Shown: piece after piece, positions 1 through 8,968 of the stretch | Layout: every line of letters starts with the position of its first letter | Numbering within the stretch: the stretch's first letter is position 1 | From: Desulfosediminicola flagellatus | GTDB taxonomy: Bacteria > Desulfobacterota > Desulfobulbia > Desulfobulbales > Desulfocapsaceae | DNA length: 64,000 nucleotides | Assembly: GCF_005116655.2 (NCBI RefSeq) | Contig: NZ_CP050698.1 | Location: 1,132,001-1,196,000, forward strand | Reading direction: 5' to 3' | Notes under the pieces: model-generated | The model's database searches: none | Told to the model about the DNA's origin: nothing | What the model saw: only the letters and a program-made list of their open reading frames with translations | Made by a program: the position numbers and the translations under genes

Positions 1-1
1 C

Positions 2-1381
2 ATTTCAACTGCCTATCTCGACGAGGCTGAGCGCTGTGACCGGGTTGGCCTACTGGATAAAGGTACACTATTGGGAACGGGCACTCCTGATGAAATCAAG
101 AAGCTCATGGATGGGCGGATACTCTCAATCAGGAGTGGTTCGGCCCGTCAGGTTGTTAACCTCATGCAGGGCCAACCTTTCACTAAAAGTGCTAACCTTT
201 TTGGTGATACAGTTCATCTTGTCTGTAAAGAGAATCTGAGCAGCGAGTCTGATATCAGCCAGATGCTTGACCGAGAGAATATCGACTATACACAGGTTCA
301 GGAAACCCAGCCTTCCCTTGAAGATGTGTTTGTAAGTTTGCTCGGTAATACGTCAGAAAGTGCATTCCCTGTTTCACAAAAAAACTTCTCTTCAAATAGT
401 ATAAAGATTGACGATGGGCCGGCTGTTCATGTGGAACATCTGTCGCGGCGTTTCGGCAATTTTGTGGCGGTTGATGATGTCGGGTTTTCAGTACAAAGAG
501 GGGAGATCTTCGGTTTTCTAGGGCCCAACGGTGCGGGCAAAAGTACCACCATCCGTATGCTTTGCGGTCTGCTCAGCCCGACTTCAGGTAGCGGCACAGT
601 TGGCGGGTATGATATTGTCCGAGATTCCGAACAGATCAAACGCCATATCGGTTATATGAGTCAGAAATTTTCTCTGTATGAAGATCTGACAGTCTCCGAA
701 AATATAAACTTTTACGGAGGAATCTACGGTTTGAGTGGCAGTCGCCTGGAAGAGCGGAGAGCATGGGCACTGAAAATTGCAGGATTGCAAGATCATAAAA
801 CCAGCCTTACCGCAATCCTCAGCGGTGGCTGGAAGCAGCGCCTTGCCCTGGCCTGTGCAATACTCCATGAACCACCAATCATCTTTCTTGATGAACCGAC
901 AAGTGGTGTCGACCCTATTAGTCGCCGCAGGTTCTGGGATCTTATCTATGATATGGCGGAGCAGGGAATAACGGTCTTTGTGACGACCCACTATATGGAA
1001 GAGGCTGAATATTGCGATCGTATTGCTCTTATTTACAATGGTCAGATGATTGCTTCGGGCTCTCCACTTGAATTGAAAACCACGTTCATGCACGACACGA
1101 TTATCGACCTGCACTGTCCTGATCCTCAAACGCTTATTGAACCGTTAAAAAAGCTACCGGAAATCCGTGATGCATCACTTTTTGGTTCGGGCCTGCATCT
1201 AGTAGTTGCTGATGCACAGGCTGCGGAGGCAGAGGTCCGGCGAGTGCTCAGTTCTCGAAGTATTGGTGAAATTACCATGGAGACTATCATGCCGAGTATG
1301 GAAGATGTCTTCATCTCCCTTATTGAGGAAGTTGACCGGGGTATCGAGGCTGCCGCAGCTACCCGAGAGGCAGCAGTATGA
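2..1381 (+). CDS. ybhF: ABC transporter ATP-binding protein with two ABC domains (YbhF-type), 5' end outside window
   Basis: The reading frame is already open at base 2, so the gene starts before the window. The first visible residues (STAYLDEAERCDRVGLLDKG) are the H-loop end of a first nucleotide-binding domain. A complete second domain follows: Walker A GPNGAGKST at bases 521-547, signature LSGGWKQR near 818, Walker B IIFLDEPTSGVDP near 888 and H-loop TTHYMEEAE near 983. Two tandem ABC domains followed by two ABC-2 permeases is the YbhFSR arrangement, an inner-membrane exporter for drugs, cations or similar cargo. The stop overlaps the next start (ATGA, 1378-1381). The membrane-fusion partner and any regulator would lie upstream, outside the window. 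The substrate cannot be told from sequence. Confidence 0.9.
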   Translation: MSTAYLDEAERCDRVGLLDKGTLLGTGTPDEIKKLMDGRILSIRSGSARQVVNLMQGQPFTKSANLFGDTVHLVCKENLSSESDISQMLDRENIDYTQVQETQPSLEDVFVSLLGNTSESAFPVSQKNFSSNSIKIDDGPAVHVEHLSRRFGNFVAVDDVGFSVQRGEIFGFLGPNGAGKSTTIRMLCGLLSPTSGSGTVGGYDIVRDSEQIKRHIGYMSQKFSLYEDLTVSENINFYGGIYGLSGSRLEERRAWALKIAGLQDHKTSLTAILSGGWKQRLALACAILHEPPIIFLDEPTSGVDPISRRRFWDLIYDMAEQGITVFVTTHYMEEAEYCDRIALIYNGQMIASGSPLELKTTFMHDTIIDLHCPDPQTLIEPLKKLPEIRDASLFGSGLHLVVADAQAAEAEVRRVLSSRSIGEITMETIMPSMEDVFISLIEEVDRGIEAAAATREAAV

Positions 1382-2511
1382 AATTACAACGGTTAGCGGC
1401 TGTGGCCCGCAAAGAAACATTGCATCTCTTACGAGATTGGCGGAGCCTGACCCTCGCGCTTGCTATTCCGCTTCTGCTGATTCTGCTCTATGGCTACGCC
1501 CTGACACTTGATCTGCGTAATGTACCAACCGTTGTATGGGATCAGTCGCACAGCCCTGAAAGCCGGGAACTGCTCAGTCTCTTCCACAGTTCTCCCTACT
1601 TTACAGTCATCAGCTATCATGATGATTACACGGAATTGCAGCAGGCGCTGGATCGCGGCAAGGCCATGGTTGCGCTGGTTGTTCCTGGTAATTTCGCCGC
1701 TAAAGTTCAGGCGAACAAACCTGTAAAGATACAGATCATTGGAGATGGCAGTGATGCAAACACCTCACGTCTTGCCATGAATTATGCGGCCAATATAGGT
1801 TCGATTTACGCTCTGGGGGTAACTTCTGAACAGATGCAGTTGAAAGGTCGGGGAAAGCTGAAACAACCGGTCGAACTTCTTCAACGATCCTGGTACAACC
1901 CCGGTCTGAGAAGCCAGAACGTGCTCATTCCTGGCATCATCGCTCTTGTTATGATTGTCGTCGCAGCCCTGCTCACCAGCACAACCATTGCCAGAGAATG
2001 GGAGACTGGCACCATGGAACAACTCATCAGCACACCGTTGCGGGGGCCTGAACTGATTTTTGGTAAAGTTATTCCGTATTTCTGTATTGGTATGATTGAT
2101 GTGGCACTCGCGGTTTTTATGGGAAGTTGGATTTTTGACGTTCATATTGTTGGCAATACAGCGCTTTTATTCGCGATGTCTGCACTTTTTCTTACAGGAG
2201 CCCTGTTTTTTGGGCTTACACTCAGCATTAAGCTTAAATCGCAGGTTTTGGCCAATCAACTTGCCATTATTGCAGGATTTCTTCCAACGCTTTTACTGAG
2301 CGGTTTTGTTTTCGCTATCGAAAATATGCCGCTGCCTCTGCAGTTCCTTACGTATATCGTTCCGGCCCGCTACTTTATCGCTATCCTGCGTGGCATCTAC
2401 TTAAAAGGTATCGGCCTTGAAATCCTGTGGCTGAATGCACTATTTCTGGCGATGTATGGATTGATCCTGATGATTGTTGCTAACCGAAAATTCTCGTTCA
2501 AGTTGGAGTGA
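1378..2511 (+). CDS. ybhS: ABC-2 type permease (YbhS-like)
   Basis: This 377-residue membrane protein starts at an ATG that overlaps the stop of the ATPase gene. It has one N-terminal membrane helix (about residues 22-40), a periplasmic stretch of about 140 residues, and then five hydrophobic helices from about residue 185. The cytoplasmic motif REWETGTMEQLISTP after the second helix is typical of ABC-2 permeases, where it forms the coupling helix that touches the ATPase. Together with the following gene it should form the heterodimeric channel of a YbhFSR-type exporter. Translational coupling to both neighbours is implied by the overlaps. Confidence 0.88.
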   Translation: MKLQRLAAVARKETLHLLRDWRSLTLALAIPLLLILLYGYALTLDLRNVPTVVWDQSHSPESRELLSLFHSSPYFTVISYHDDYTELQQALDRGKAMVALVVPGNFAAKVQANKPVKIQIIGDGSDANTSRLAMNYAANIGSIYALGVTSEQMQLKGRGKLKQPVELLQRSWYNPGLRSQNVLIPGIIALVMIVVAALLTSTTIAREWETGTMEQLISTPLRGPELIFGKVIPYFCIGMIDVALAVFMGSWIFDVHIVGNTALLFAMSALFLTGALFFGLTLSIKLKSQVLANQLAIIAGFLPTLLLSGFVFAIENMPLPLQFLTYIVPARYFIAILRGIYLKGIGLEILWLNALFLAMYGLILMIVANRKFSFKLE

Positions 2512-3647
2512 CAAAAAAAATGCTGCAACGTTTGTTTCGTATGCTTGTTAAAGAATTTTTACAGATGCTGCGCGATCCGAGGATGCGGGTGGTTATTTTT
2601 GGCGTGCCGGTGATACAGATGACTGTCATGGCGTTTGCACTTACCACCGATGTTACAAACATCCGTCTGGCTGTGCTCGACATGGATAAAACCCCTGTCT
2701 CGCGGGAACTGATAAGCGCATTTACCGCCAGCAAGTATTTCCGTATTTCCTCGTATCTGTTAGCCCAGGATGAAATAGTCCCGCTTCTGGATCGAAGCGA
2801 TGTCCGGGCGGTATTACACATCCCTTATGGCTTTAGTAAAGATATTGTAAAAGAAGAGACTGCGAAAGCCCAACTCATCACAGACGGGACCGACAGCAAC
2901 AGTACAGCAATCGTTCTTGGCTACGCTGGCTATATAATCAATACCTTTAATGACAGGATGCGGGAAAAGAGGCTGGGAAGAAAAGGGATTACCACCTCTG
3001 CGCTACAGATAACTACCGAAAGTCGCGCCTGGTATAACGCCAATCAAGAGAGCCATTACTATTATGTGCCATCACTTATCGCCACCATGCTTTTTATCTT
3101 CAGCCTGTTACTCACAAGTATCGGGATCGTTCGAGAAAAAGAGATCGGCACCATTGAGCAGGTGATGGTGACCCCGATCCGCGGTATTGAATTCATCCTC
3201 GGCAAAACCATTCCCTATATGATAACCGGCTATATCACGATGTCATTTATGCTCTGTGTTGCCTATCTTGTTTTTGGTGTCCATGTGCGGGGGAGTATAC
3301 CTCTGCTTTATGCATTGACCGGCATCTATCTTGCCGGTAATATGGGAATTGCCCTGATAATCAGTGGTAGCGCTGCCACACAGCAGCAAGCGCTACTGAC
3401 AAGTTTTCTGGTTCTCATGCCGTCGGTGATGTTAAGTGGATTTATGTTTCCAATCAGCAATATGCCTGATCCGGTGCGCTACGCCACAATCTTTAACCCG
3501 ATGCGATGGTATTTAGAAGTTCTGCGGGGCATTGTAATGAAGGATGTAGGTATAACCGCGCTGTGGCCTGCTATCGCTGCTCAAACGTCTCTGACCCTAA
3601 GTTTTCTCATTATCGCGATTGGGAGATTTAAGAAGACCTTATCCTGA
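2508..3647 (+). CDS. ybhR: ABC-2 type permease (YbhR-like)
   Basis: This 379-residue paralogue of the preceding permease has the same layout: an N-terminal helix, a periplasmic domain (about residues 45-180) and five C-terminal helices, with the coupling motif REKEIGTIEQVMVTP. The start is probably the GTG at 2508, which overlaps the upstream stop (GTGA). An in-frame ATG at 2520 would shorten the protein by four residues. It is the last gene of the exporter operon; a convergent gene lies 311 bases further on. Confidence 0.86.
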   Translation: MTKKMLQRLFRMLVKEFLQMLRDPRMRVVIFGVPVIQMTVMAFALTTDVTNIRLAVLDMDKTPVSRELISAFTASKYFRISSYLLAQDEIVPLLDRSDVRAVLHIPYGFSKDIVKEETAKAQLITDGTDSNSTAIVLGYAGYIINTFNDRMREKRLGRKGITTSALQITTESRAWYNANQESHYYYVPSLIATMLFIFSLLLTSIGIVREKEIGTIEQVMVTPIRGIEFILGKTIPYMITGYITMSFMLCVAYLVFGVHVRGSIPLLYALTGIYLAGNMGIALIISGSAATQQQALLTSFLVLMPSVMLSGFMFPISNMPDPVRYATIFNPMRWYLEVLRGIVMKDVGITALWPAIAAQTSLTLSFLIIAIGRFKKTLS

Positions 3648-3958
3648 CCTGAATGGCACTGGTTTAAGAAATGTTGTAACATGTTAGCATACTGAAAATA
3701 CGGGTTATGACGAGCTGGTTTTAGTATGGAAAACAGATTCAAATCATGCCGATGTTGCCCGAGTTTAACTTGCCGAAACGTGATAGAAAGCATCGGTCAC
3801 CTCAACAGGTATTCCCAGCAAAACGTACTTCGATTAAAAAGAAGTTAATTAAACAGATAGGCATTAGATTTGAACCGTATATTTCAAATCTAAAACATTG
3901 GGAATTTTCTGTTTTTAGAGTGGGGGGCTTTGGCTCAAGAGAACATCAGTTGGATGAC
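3648..3958. other. intergenic region between convergent genes, with an 11-bp inverted repeat
   Basis: No convincing gene is present. The one clear element is an AT-rich inverted repeat, TTAGATTTGAA and TTCAAATCTAA (3864-3874 and 3883-3893), around an 8-base loop. It has no immediate T-run on either strand, so it is a weak candidate for a shared terminator. The rest looks featureless. Confidence 0.4.
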
Positions 3959-6664
3959 TTATAGCTTTTGGCTCATCACTTCGCGAATTTTGGCAGATAA
4001 ATCGTGAATCGAAAAAGGTTTTTGGATAAAATTTATGTCTTTATCCAAGACACCTTTATGGGCAATTATGTCGGCGGTGTAGCCTGACATGAAAAGACAT
4101 TTGATATTCGGCTGAATGTCTACAATACATGATGCCAGATCACGACCATTCATCTCCGGCATGACGACGTCGGTAATGAGTAAATCTATTATGGTGGAGT
4201 TATTTAATGCAATTTCTATAGCTTCGGCAGGAGAGCCCGCTGCCAGAACTTTGCATCCGAGTTCCTCAAGAATTGCTTTGCTAATCTTAAGAAGCCTGGG
4301 TTCGTCTTCCACCAATAACACCATGCCCATATTGAGAGCAATCAATTCGTCGGGCTCTTTTGGGGTTGAATCAGTTACAGCGTCCTGATTTCTGGGAAAG
4401 TATATTTTGAAGGTCGAACCCTGTCCAACTTCACTGTAGACGTTTATAAAAGCATTGTTTTGTTTGACTATCCCATAGACAGTTGACAATCCCAACCCTG
4501 TACCCTTTGAAATGTCCTTGGTGGAAAAGAACGGTTCAAAAATATTTTCCTGAGTTGCTTTGTCCATTCCTGACCCAGTATCAGCTACCGATAGACAAAT
4601 ATAATCTCCAGGTATAAAATCCGGATAATGAGCACAATAGGCCTCATCAAAAGATACATTTTGGGTGCCAATGGTAATTCTGCCAATTCCATGTATGGCG
4701 TCGCGGGCGTTCACACATAAATTCGTGAGTATTTGGCCAACCTGATCTGGATCAATGAAAACCGGCCAGATATTTTTATTGTGAGTAAGAACAAGTTCTA
4801 TGTCTTCCGTTATGAGGCGTCGCAGCAAATTCAGCGTACTATTGATGGCTTGATTGAGATCAATAACTTTGGGAGATACGGTCTGCTCGCGGGCAAATGC
4901 CAGTAGTTGGCGAGTGAGGTTCGCGGAGTGTTCAGCGGCATTCTGAATATCCAGAAAAGTTTTATGAAATGGATCTGCAGGCGTGGTTTTCAATAATGCC
5001 AGTTGCGTCTGGCCAAGAATAACTGCGAGCATGTTGTTAAAGTCATGGGCTACGCCACCAGCCAGCTTGCCCACAGCATCAAGTTTTTGAGCCTGAACCA
5101 GTTGTTCGAACAATTTTACCTGTTCTTCTTCTGCTCGTTTTCGATCACTGATGTCACTCACTTGGCCTTCTATACGAAGTATATTTCCTTCAGAATCCCG
5201 TATCAGGACTGAACTGATAGAAACCCAGATAATCTCTTTGTCACGGCGATAATATTGTACTTCCTGATCATGAACAGTTCCTTTTTCAAGCAATATCGAA
5301 ATAAGTCTCTTACGGTCATCAGGGTTAACATAGAGTTGCTGCGGGATATCAACGCAGGTTGCAATAAACGCTTCAGCTGATTCAAAACCCAACATCTTTG
5401 CCATGGCAGGATTGGCATTGAGTATTTTCCCGTCAATGGTTGATTGTAGGATTCCTTCAATGGAATTTTCAAAGATGCCTCTGTAATTATCTTCACTCTC
5501 TTTTAAACCCGAGAGCGTGTGTTTGAGGTTTTTCGCCATCGTATTAAACGATTGTGATAAGATACCTATTTCATCATCCGATGTGATTTTCAGAGCTGTT
5601 CCTTCTAGATTCCCCGCTGCAATTTCCTGTGTACGTGTTGCAAGTGTCTGTAATGGTCGTGTCAATCGTTGCATCACCAGCACAATGGTAGAGCCGATGA
5701 CGAAAACGAACAACACAGTTATCACTCCGAGTGACTTCATCATTCTTATTGTCGGGGCAAACAACTCACGTGCAGGAATAACCGTTGCTACCGACCAGCC
5801 TGTGATAGCGATTGGATGATAGAAGGCAACCATTTCACGATTGCTGAATAGATCTCGATATATTCCTGAGCCACCTGCGAGCATCAACTGCCCGAGTTTC
5901 TGCTCTGCCGAAGTGTTACGTTCTGTGATTTTTTTCTTCATGACTAAATCAGGCTCAGGATGATAAATATATGTTCCATCTTTTGCGATGATAAAACCGT
6001 AACCAGTTTGCCCTGCCTTAAGCCCTTCTGCTATTTCCTGAATGTACCGTAGTGAAATGCCCGCACCAACCAGGCCTAAGGGGCGTTTTTGATCATCTTG
6101 AATGGGCGAAACCATAAATATGGTTGGGATTCCTGTCGTTCTGGATATGAGGGGTGGGGTAATCTGAGTCGGACCGCCTGCCATAATTGATCTGAAATAT
6201 GGCCGGTTTGCGATATCCCCGATAAAGATTGAATAGTCAGAATCATTCTGCAGGATTGTATGGTATTCACCTTTACTGTTTGCAGCATATATGTCTTGAA
6301 AAATATCTGGGTGTTTTTCGTGAAGAATTTTATGTCTGTTGATGTTCTGAGTATCGAATGCGTTGAAATCGTCATTTATTCTTTTCGCTGCAGGAGTCGA
6401 AGCAATAGTCTCCGGCTCAAGCATTATTGTTGCGAGCCAGCGGTTTATGCTTTCAGCGCTCTTACTGACTGAAACCAACATACTGTTTGAGAGCTCGTCT
6501 TCAATAACGATGTTGATGTATTTGTAAGCCGCAAAGCTGAGAGACAACAATCCGACAATAACTATGGGCATAATCCAGAGGAGGATTTTCCCCATCAAAG
6601 AGTTGTATCTCATGAACGAAAGTATGGAGGAAGTATTGGGCATTCTCCTGAAGGATACTGTCAT
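3959..6664 (-). CDS. hybrid sensor histidine kinase (Cache-HAMP-PAS-HisKA-HATPase-REC)
   Basis: This 901-residue inner-membrane sensor has these parts: membrane helix 1 (about 27-47), a periplasmic Cache-like sensing domain (about 50-300), helix 2 (about 310-331), HAMP (about 332-385), PAS (about 392-508), HisKA with phosphoacceptor His540 in GGVAHDFNN, ATPase N-box NARDA (652-656), G-boxes DTGSGM (695-700) and GTGLGL (721-726), and a C-terminal receiver with phosphoacceptor Asp832 (TDVVMPEMNG) and Lys882. The receiver at the end suggests a phosphorelay or self-damping; no cognate output regulator lies next to it. ATG 6664 has no strong Shine-Dalgarno and in-frame ATGs at 6643 and 6613 are alternatives, but the membrane helix is kept in all. 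The ligand is unknown. Confidence 0.88.
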   Translation of the reverse strand: MTVSFRRMPNTSSILSFMRYNSLMGKILLWIMPIVIVGLLSLSFAAYKYINIVIEDELSNSMLVSVSKSAESINRWLATIMLEPETIASTPAAKRINDDFNAFDTQNINRHKILHEKHPDIFQDIYAANSKGEYHTILQNDSDYSIFIGDIANRPYFRSIMAGGPTQITPPLISRTTGIPTIFMVSPIQDDQKRPLGLVGAGISLRYIQEIAEGLKAGQTGYGFIIAKDGTYIYHPEPDLVMKKKITERNTSAEQKLGQLMLAGGSGIYRDLFSNREMVAFYHPIAITGWSVATVIPARELFAPTIRMMKSLGVITVLFVFVIGSTIVLVMQRLTRPLQTLATRTQEIAAGNLEGTALKITSDDEIGILSQSFNTMAKNLKHTLSGLKESEDNYRGIFENSIEGILQSTIDGKILNANPAMAKMLGFESAEAFIATCVDIPQQLYVNPDDRKRLISILLEKGTVHDQEVQYYRRDKEIIWVSISSVLIRDSEGNILRIEGQVSDISDRKRAEEEQVKLFEQLVQAQKLDAVGKLAGGVAHDFNNMLAVILGQTQLALLKTTPADPFHKTFLDIQNAAEHSANLTRQLLAFAREQTVSPKVIDLNQAINSTLNLLRRLITEDIELVLTHNKNIWPVFIDPDQVGQILTNLCVNARDAIHGIGRITIGTQNVSFDEAYCAHYPDFIPGDYICLSVADTGSGMDKATQENIFEPFFSTKDISKGTGLGLSTVYGIVKQNNAFINVYSEVGQGSTFKIYFPRNQDAVTDSTPKEPDELIALNMGMVLLVEDEPRLLKISKAILEELGCKVLAAGSPAEAIEIALNNSTIIDLLITDVVMPEMNGRDLASCIVDIQPNIKCLFMSGYTADIIAHKGVLDKDINFIQKPFSIHDLSAKIREVMSQKL

Positions 6665-7256
6665 TGTAAAAGGTACGTGGAGGTACTACGATTATTACTT
6701 ATCGTATTGGCCGGTTAGATGTTTATCTGTAATGTCCTCTACGATATTTATTATGTAATTGTATCAAATACCGATTATCCGATACTTATCATCCTATCAT
6801 TCTATATTCATCCTTTCAACATGGCCTGGTGGATCAACGAGAGAAACTTTGATGTGGCAATGGTAGCGAGTAAAAAAGCAGGGGACGGGAAATTCCATTT
6901 AGTATGTTTAGGACAGATTGATGGTATCGGTTATGGGTTTGCATACATAGGATGCTACAAGGCAGTCTTTTTTTTTAAAATGGAGCAATTGTGGGCCGAG
7001 AATAGGCTTTGCCAAGGTTTAAAGTGTTGTTTGTTATGTGTTTGATGTTGCTGCTATCCATACGGTTTTTCATGGTGTATTCTGCAGGGGATAAACGAAA
7101 GTGGTTGATGTGAAAACGTGTCAGGTGTACAAGTGTTACCGTAAAGGATCCTTTTACTTGATAAAGCTACCTGTAAGTCGTTAAGCCTTTCATTCTAAGA
7201 AAATTGTATCTAAACGACGAACAAACGATCTCCGACTACATACGAGGAGGAACTCC
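6665..7256. other. 592-base divergent intergenic region
   Basis: It separates the sensor kinase (minus) from the PA2779-like gene (plus), so it should hold both promoters. A 108-codon frame on the plus strand (6719-7045) has no ribosome-binding site and no family resemblance, and I do not call it. A near-palindrome GTAAAGGATCCTTTTAC (7141-7157) could be an operator. A run of nine T at 6968 has no GC-rich stem before it. Otherwise nothing is recognised. Confidence 0.4.
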
Positions 7257-7640
7257 ATGAAGATGCAAACACAAAAATGTATCATAGTAATGACACTCCT
7301 GCAGTTTTTGATTCTATCCGGAGTCATGCCCGCGGCAAGAGCGGCCCTGATTCCGACCAAAGCGTTGATTGAATCAACCTATCAGGATGATACCAGAAGT
7401 CAGATAGCACATATGCTTGCCAGGGAAGATGTGCGTACAGAACTGATACATCGTGGAGTTGACCCTGATGTTGTCAGCCAACGTTTAAATGGATTAACAG
7501 CGGCTGAACTTATGAGTATTCAAAGAAATATCGATACAATGCCAGCAGGTGCGGGTGCCCTTGAAGTGATTGGAGTAGTTTTTCTGGTACTGTTAATTCT
7601 TGAGCTTGTTGGTGTTACTAATATCTTTACCAAGATATAA
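7257..7640 (+). CDS. PA2779 family small membrane protein
   Basis: This 127-residue protein has an N-terminal signal peptide ending near AARAA (about residue 29), a charged soluble middle (about 35-98) and a C-terminal membrane helix (about 103-122). The start is well fixed by GAGGAGG at 7244-7250, six bases before the ATG. The layout and the strict pairing with the next gene match the PA2779 family, whose members sit beside PA2778-type cysteine peptidases in many Proteobacteria. The function is unknown; a substrate or membrane partner of the peptidase is a fair guess. The stop abuts the next start with no spacer. Confidence 0.72.
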   Translation: MKMQTQKCIIVMTLLQFLILSGVMPAARAALIPTKALIESTYQDDTRSQIAHMLAREDVRTELIHRGVDPDVVSQRLNGLTAAELMSIQRNIDTMPAGAGALEVIGVVFLVLLILELVGVTNIFTKI

Positions 7641-8504
7641 ATGAAGACTGGAAGAATACTCATATTTGGACTCTTCCTGATATCCTGCACGTTGTCAGGT
7701 TGTAGTTTGCATCGGTCTCATCTGCAGGTTGCATTGCCTGTAACAGATGTAGAACTGATCGATACGCCGTTTTTCCCGCAGCAACAATATCAGTGCGGGC
7801 CGGCTTCACTTGCCATGGTGCTGGCTGATTCAGGTCTTTTTGTTATTCCCGATATGCTGGCACCCGAGATCTTTATTCCGGAACGCAAAGGGACGCTGCA
7901 ACTCGAGCTTGTTGGAGCAATTCGACGGTATAATCGTATTCCCTACCAGATTAAACCAGACATTGAGTCAATTATTGGTGAGTTGAATGCTGGTCGACCC
8001 GTTCTGGTGATGCAGAATCTCAGGCTGAAAACATGGCCTGCTTACCATTATGCGGTAGTGGTTGGAGTTCAGGCGGATGGCAATATTATCCTTCGCTCTG
8101 GAGAATCTGAGAGGCTGGTAGTCAGTCTTGGTAAATTTCAGTCAAGCTGGGATAAGGCGGGTAACTGGGGTATTGTTGTTTTGGGCGAAGATGATATACC
8201 GGCAGATCATGATATTCAACGATATCTTAAAGCAATTGCAGATATCGAAGCAGCGGGTAACCCCGCTTTGGCGGAACAGGGATATACTGCGATACTACTG
8301 CGCCATCCGTATCAGGAGACTGCAATTTTTGGTCTAGCCAATACGCTTTACGCACAGGAGCGTTATACACCTGCAGCAACCTTTTTCGCGTATCTGCTGC
8401 GTAAAGATCCCAATCGTGCAGAGGTCGCCAATAACCTGGCAGAATCGTTGGCCGGACTTCACTGTTATACTCAGGCCATTGAATTGCTCGACGCATTTCT
8501 CTGA
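7641..8504 (+). CDS. PA2778 family C39-like cysteine peptidase lipoprotein with C-terminal TPR
   Basis: The 287-residue product has a lipoprotein signal with lipobox LSGC (Cys21), then a papain-like C39-type domain: catalytic Cys52 in QYQCGPASLAMVL and His136 in AYHYAVVVGV. A TPR segment follows from about residue 208. Double-glycine C39 proteases cut leader peptides, but here the domain is tethered by a lipid outside the inner membrane, and its substrate is unknown. The ATG follows directly on the stop of the PA2779-like gene, so translation is probably coupled. The protein ends at a TGA (8502-8504) after which the same frame stays open for 42 more codons; this may be a truncating mutation or a recoded UGA (see the next entry). 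Confidence 0.82.
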   Translation: MKTGRILIFGLFLISCTLSGCSLHRSHLQVALPVTDVELIDTPFFPQQQYQCGPASLAMVLADSGLFVIPDMLAPEIFIPERKGTLQLELVGAIRRYNRIPYQIKPDIESIIGELNAGRPVLVMQNLRLKTWPAYHYAVVVGVQADGNIILRSGESERLVVSLGKFQSSWDKAGNWGIVVLGEDDIPADHDIQRYLKAIADIEAAGNPALAEQGYTAILLRHPYQETAIFGLANTLYAQERYTPAATFFAYLLRKDPNRAEVANNLAESLAGLHCYTQAIELLDAFL

Positions 8505-8633
8505 CCGAGTAACGGGCAGTCAGGTATGACTGCTTATCTTCGAAGAACCCGGGAAGAGATTCAGCAAAAGCTGATTGAGGCAGATAATCTCAGCAATACA
8601 TGCAGTGAATCGATAGCTGTAGGGGATTTATAA
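8505..8633 (+). other. in-frame open extension after the UGA of the C39-like peptidase, with SECIS-like hairpin
   Basis: Reading on in frame past TGA 8502-8504 gives 42 sense codons before TAA 8631-8633. The predicted peptide contains a protein-like helix, TAYLRRTREEIQQKL, which would complete the TPR region. Eleven bases after the TGA lies a perfect hairpin, GCAGTCA-GGTA-TGACTGC (8516-8533). Spacing and loop resemble bacterial SECIS elements, but the bulged U of the classical element is missing. The alternative is a recent nonsense mutation or a base error that truncates the gene. Confidence 0.45.
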
Positions 8634-8968
8634 AAAAAATCGTCAACCTGCTCGTTGTTCTTTTTTCGCTACCCCATTGTGTTTCCTTTTTTATCGTAAG
8701 AATCAGTTTCTTTGTTGCTAAAGAATCCAGCAAAATATAGTGTATTCAGCTTTTTTGCAGAGACTCATTTGCTTGGCATTACAAAGAAAGCGATTATCTT
8801 AATTCTAGTTACTTTTCTGCATGTCCACGAACTTTCCAATCAGAAATACGTACATCCGAATTTCTCAATACGTAAATCGCTGGTATCAAAGTGGGCAATA
8901 ATCTCAATACAACGTATTACCAACAGGTCTCAAGCATAGCCTTCAGGTAATTCACACAGGGTGATTCC
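8634..8968. other. 335-base leader region of the adenine deaminase gene
   Basis: No gene is supported here. T-rich runs occur near 8661 and 8690, but only a 4-bp stem (CAAC/GTTG) precedes the first, so a terminator is doubtful. I looked for a purine riboswitch ahead of ade and could not see its conserved core. The region should contain the ade promoter. Confidence 0.35.

Noticed and set aside
584..1129. 181-codon minus-strand frame inside the ABC ATPase gene
   Set aside because: A shadow of the strongly conserved ATPase on the plus strand.
6719..7045. 108-codon open frame on the plus strand
   Set aside because: No ribosome-binding site, odd composition (long F/Y/I runs, K-F-F-F tract from poly-T) and no family resemblance; more likely chance in an AT-rich intergenic region.
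8712..8939. 75-codon open frame upstream of ade
   Set aside because: No ribosome-binding site; protein composition is not gene-like; the region is better read as the ade leader.
8634..8968. Possible purine riboswitch ahead of adenine deaminase
   Set aside because: I looked for the conserved core loops of the purine riboswitch and did not find them.
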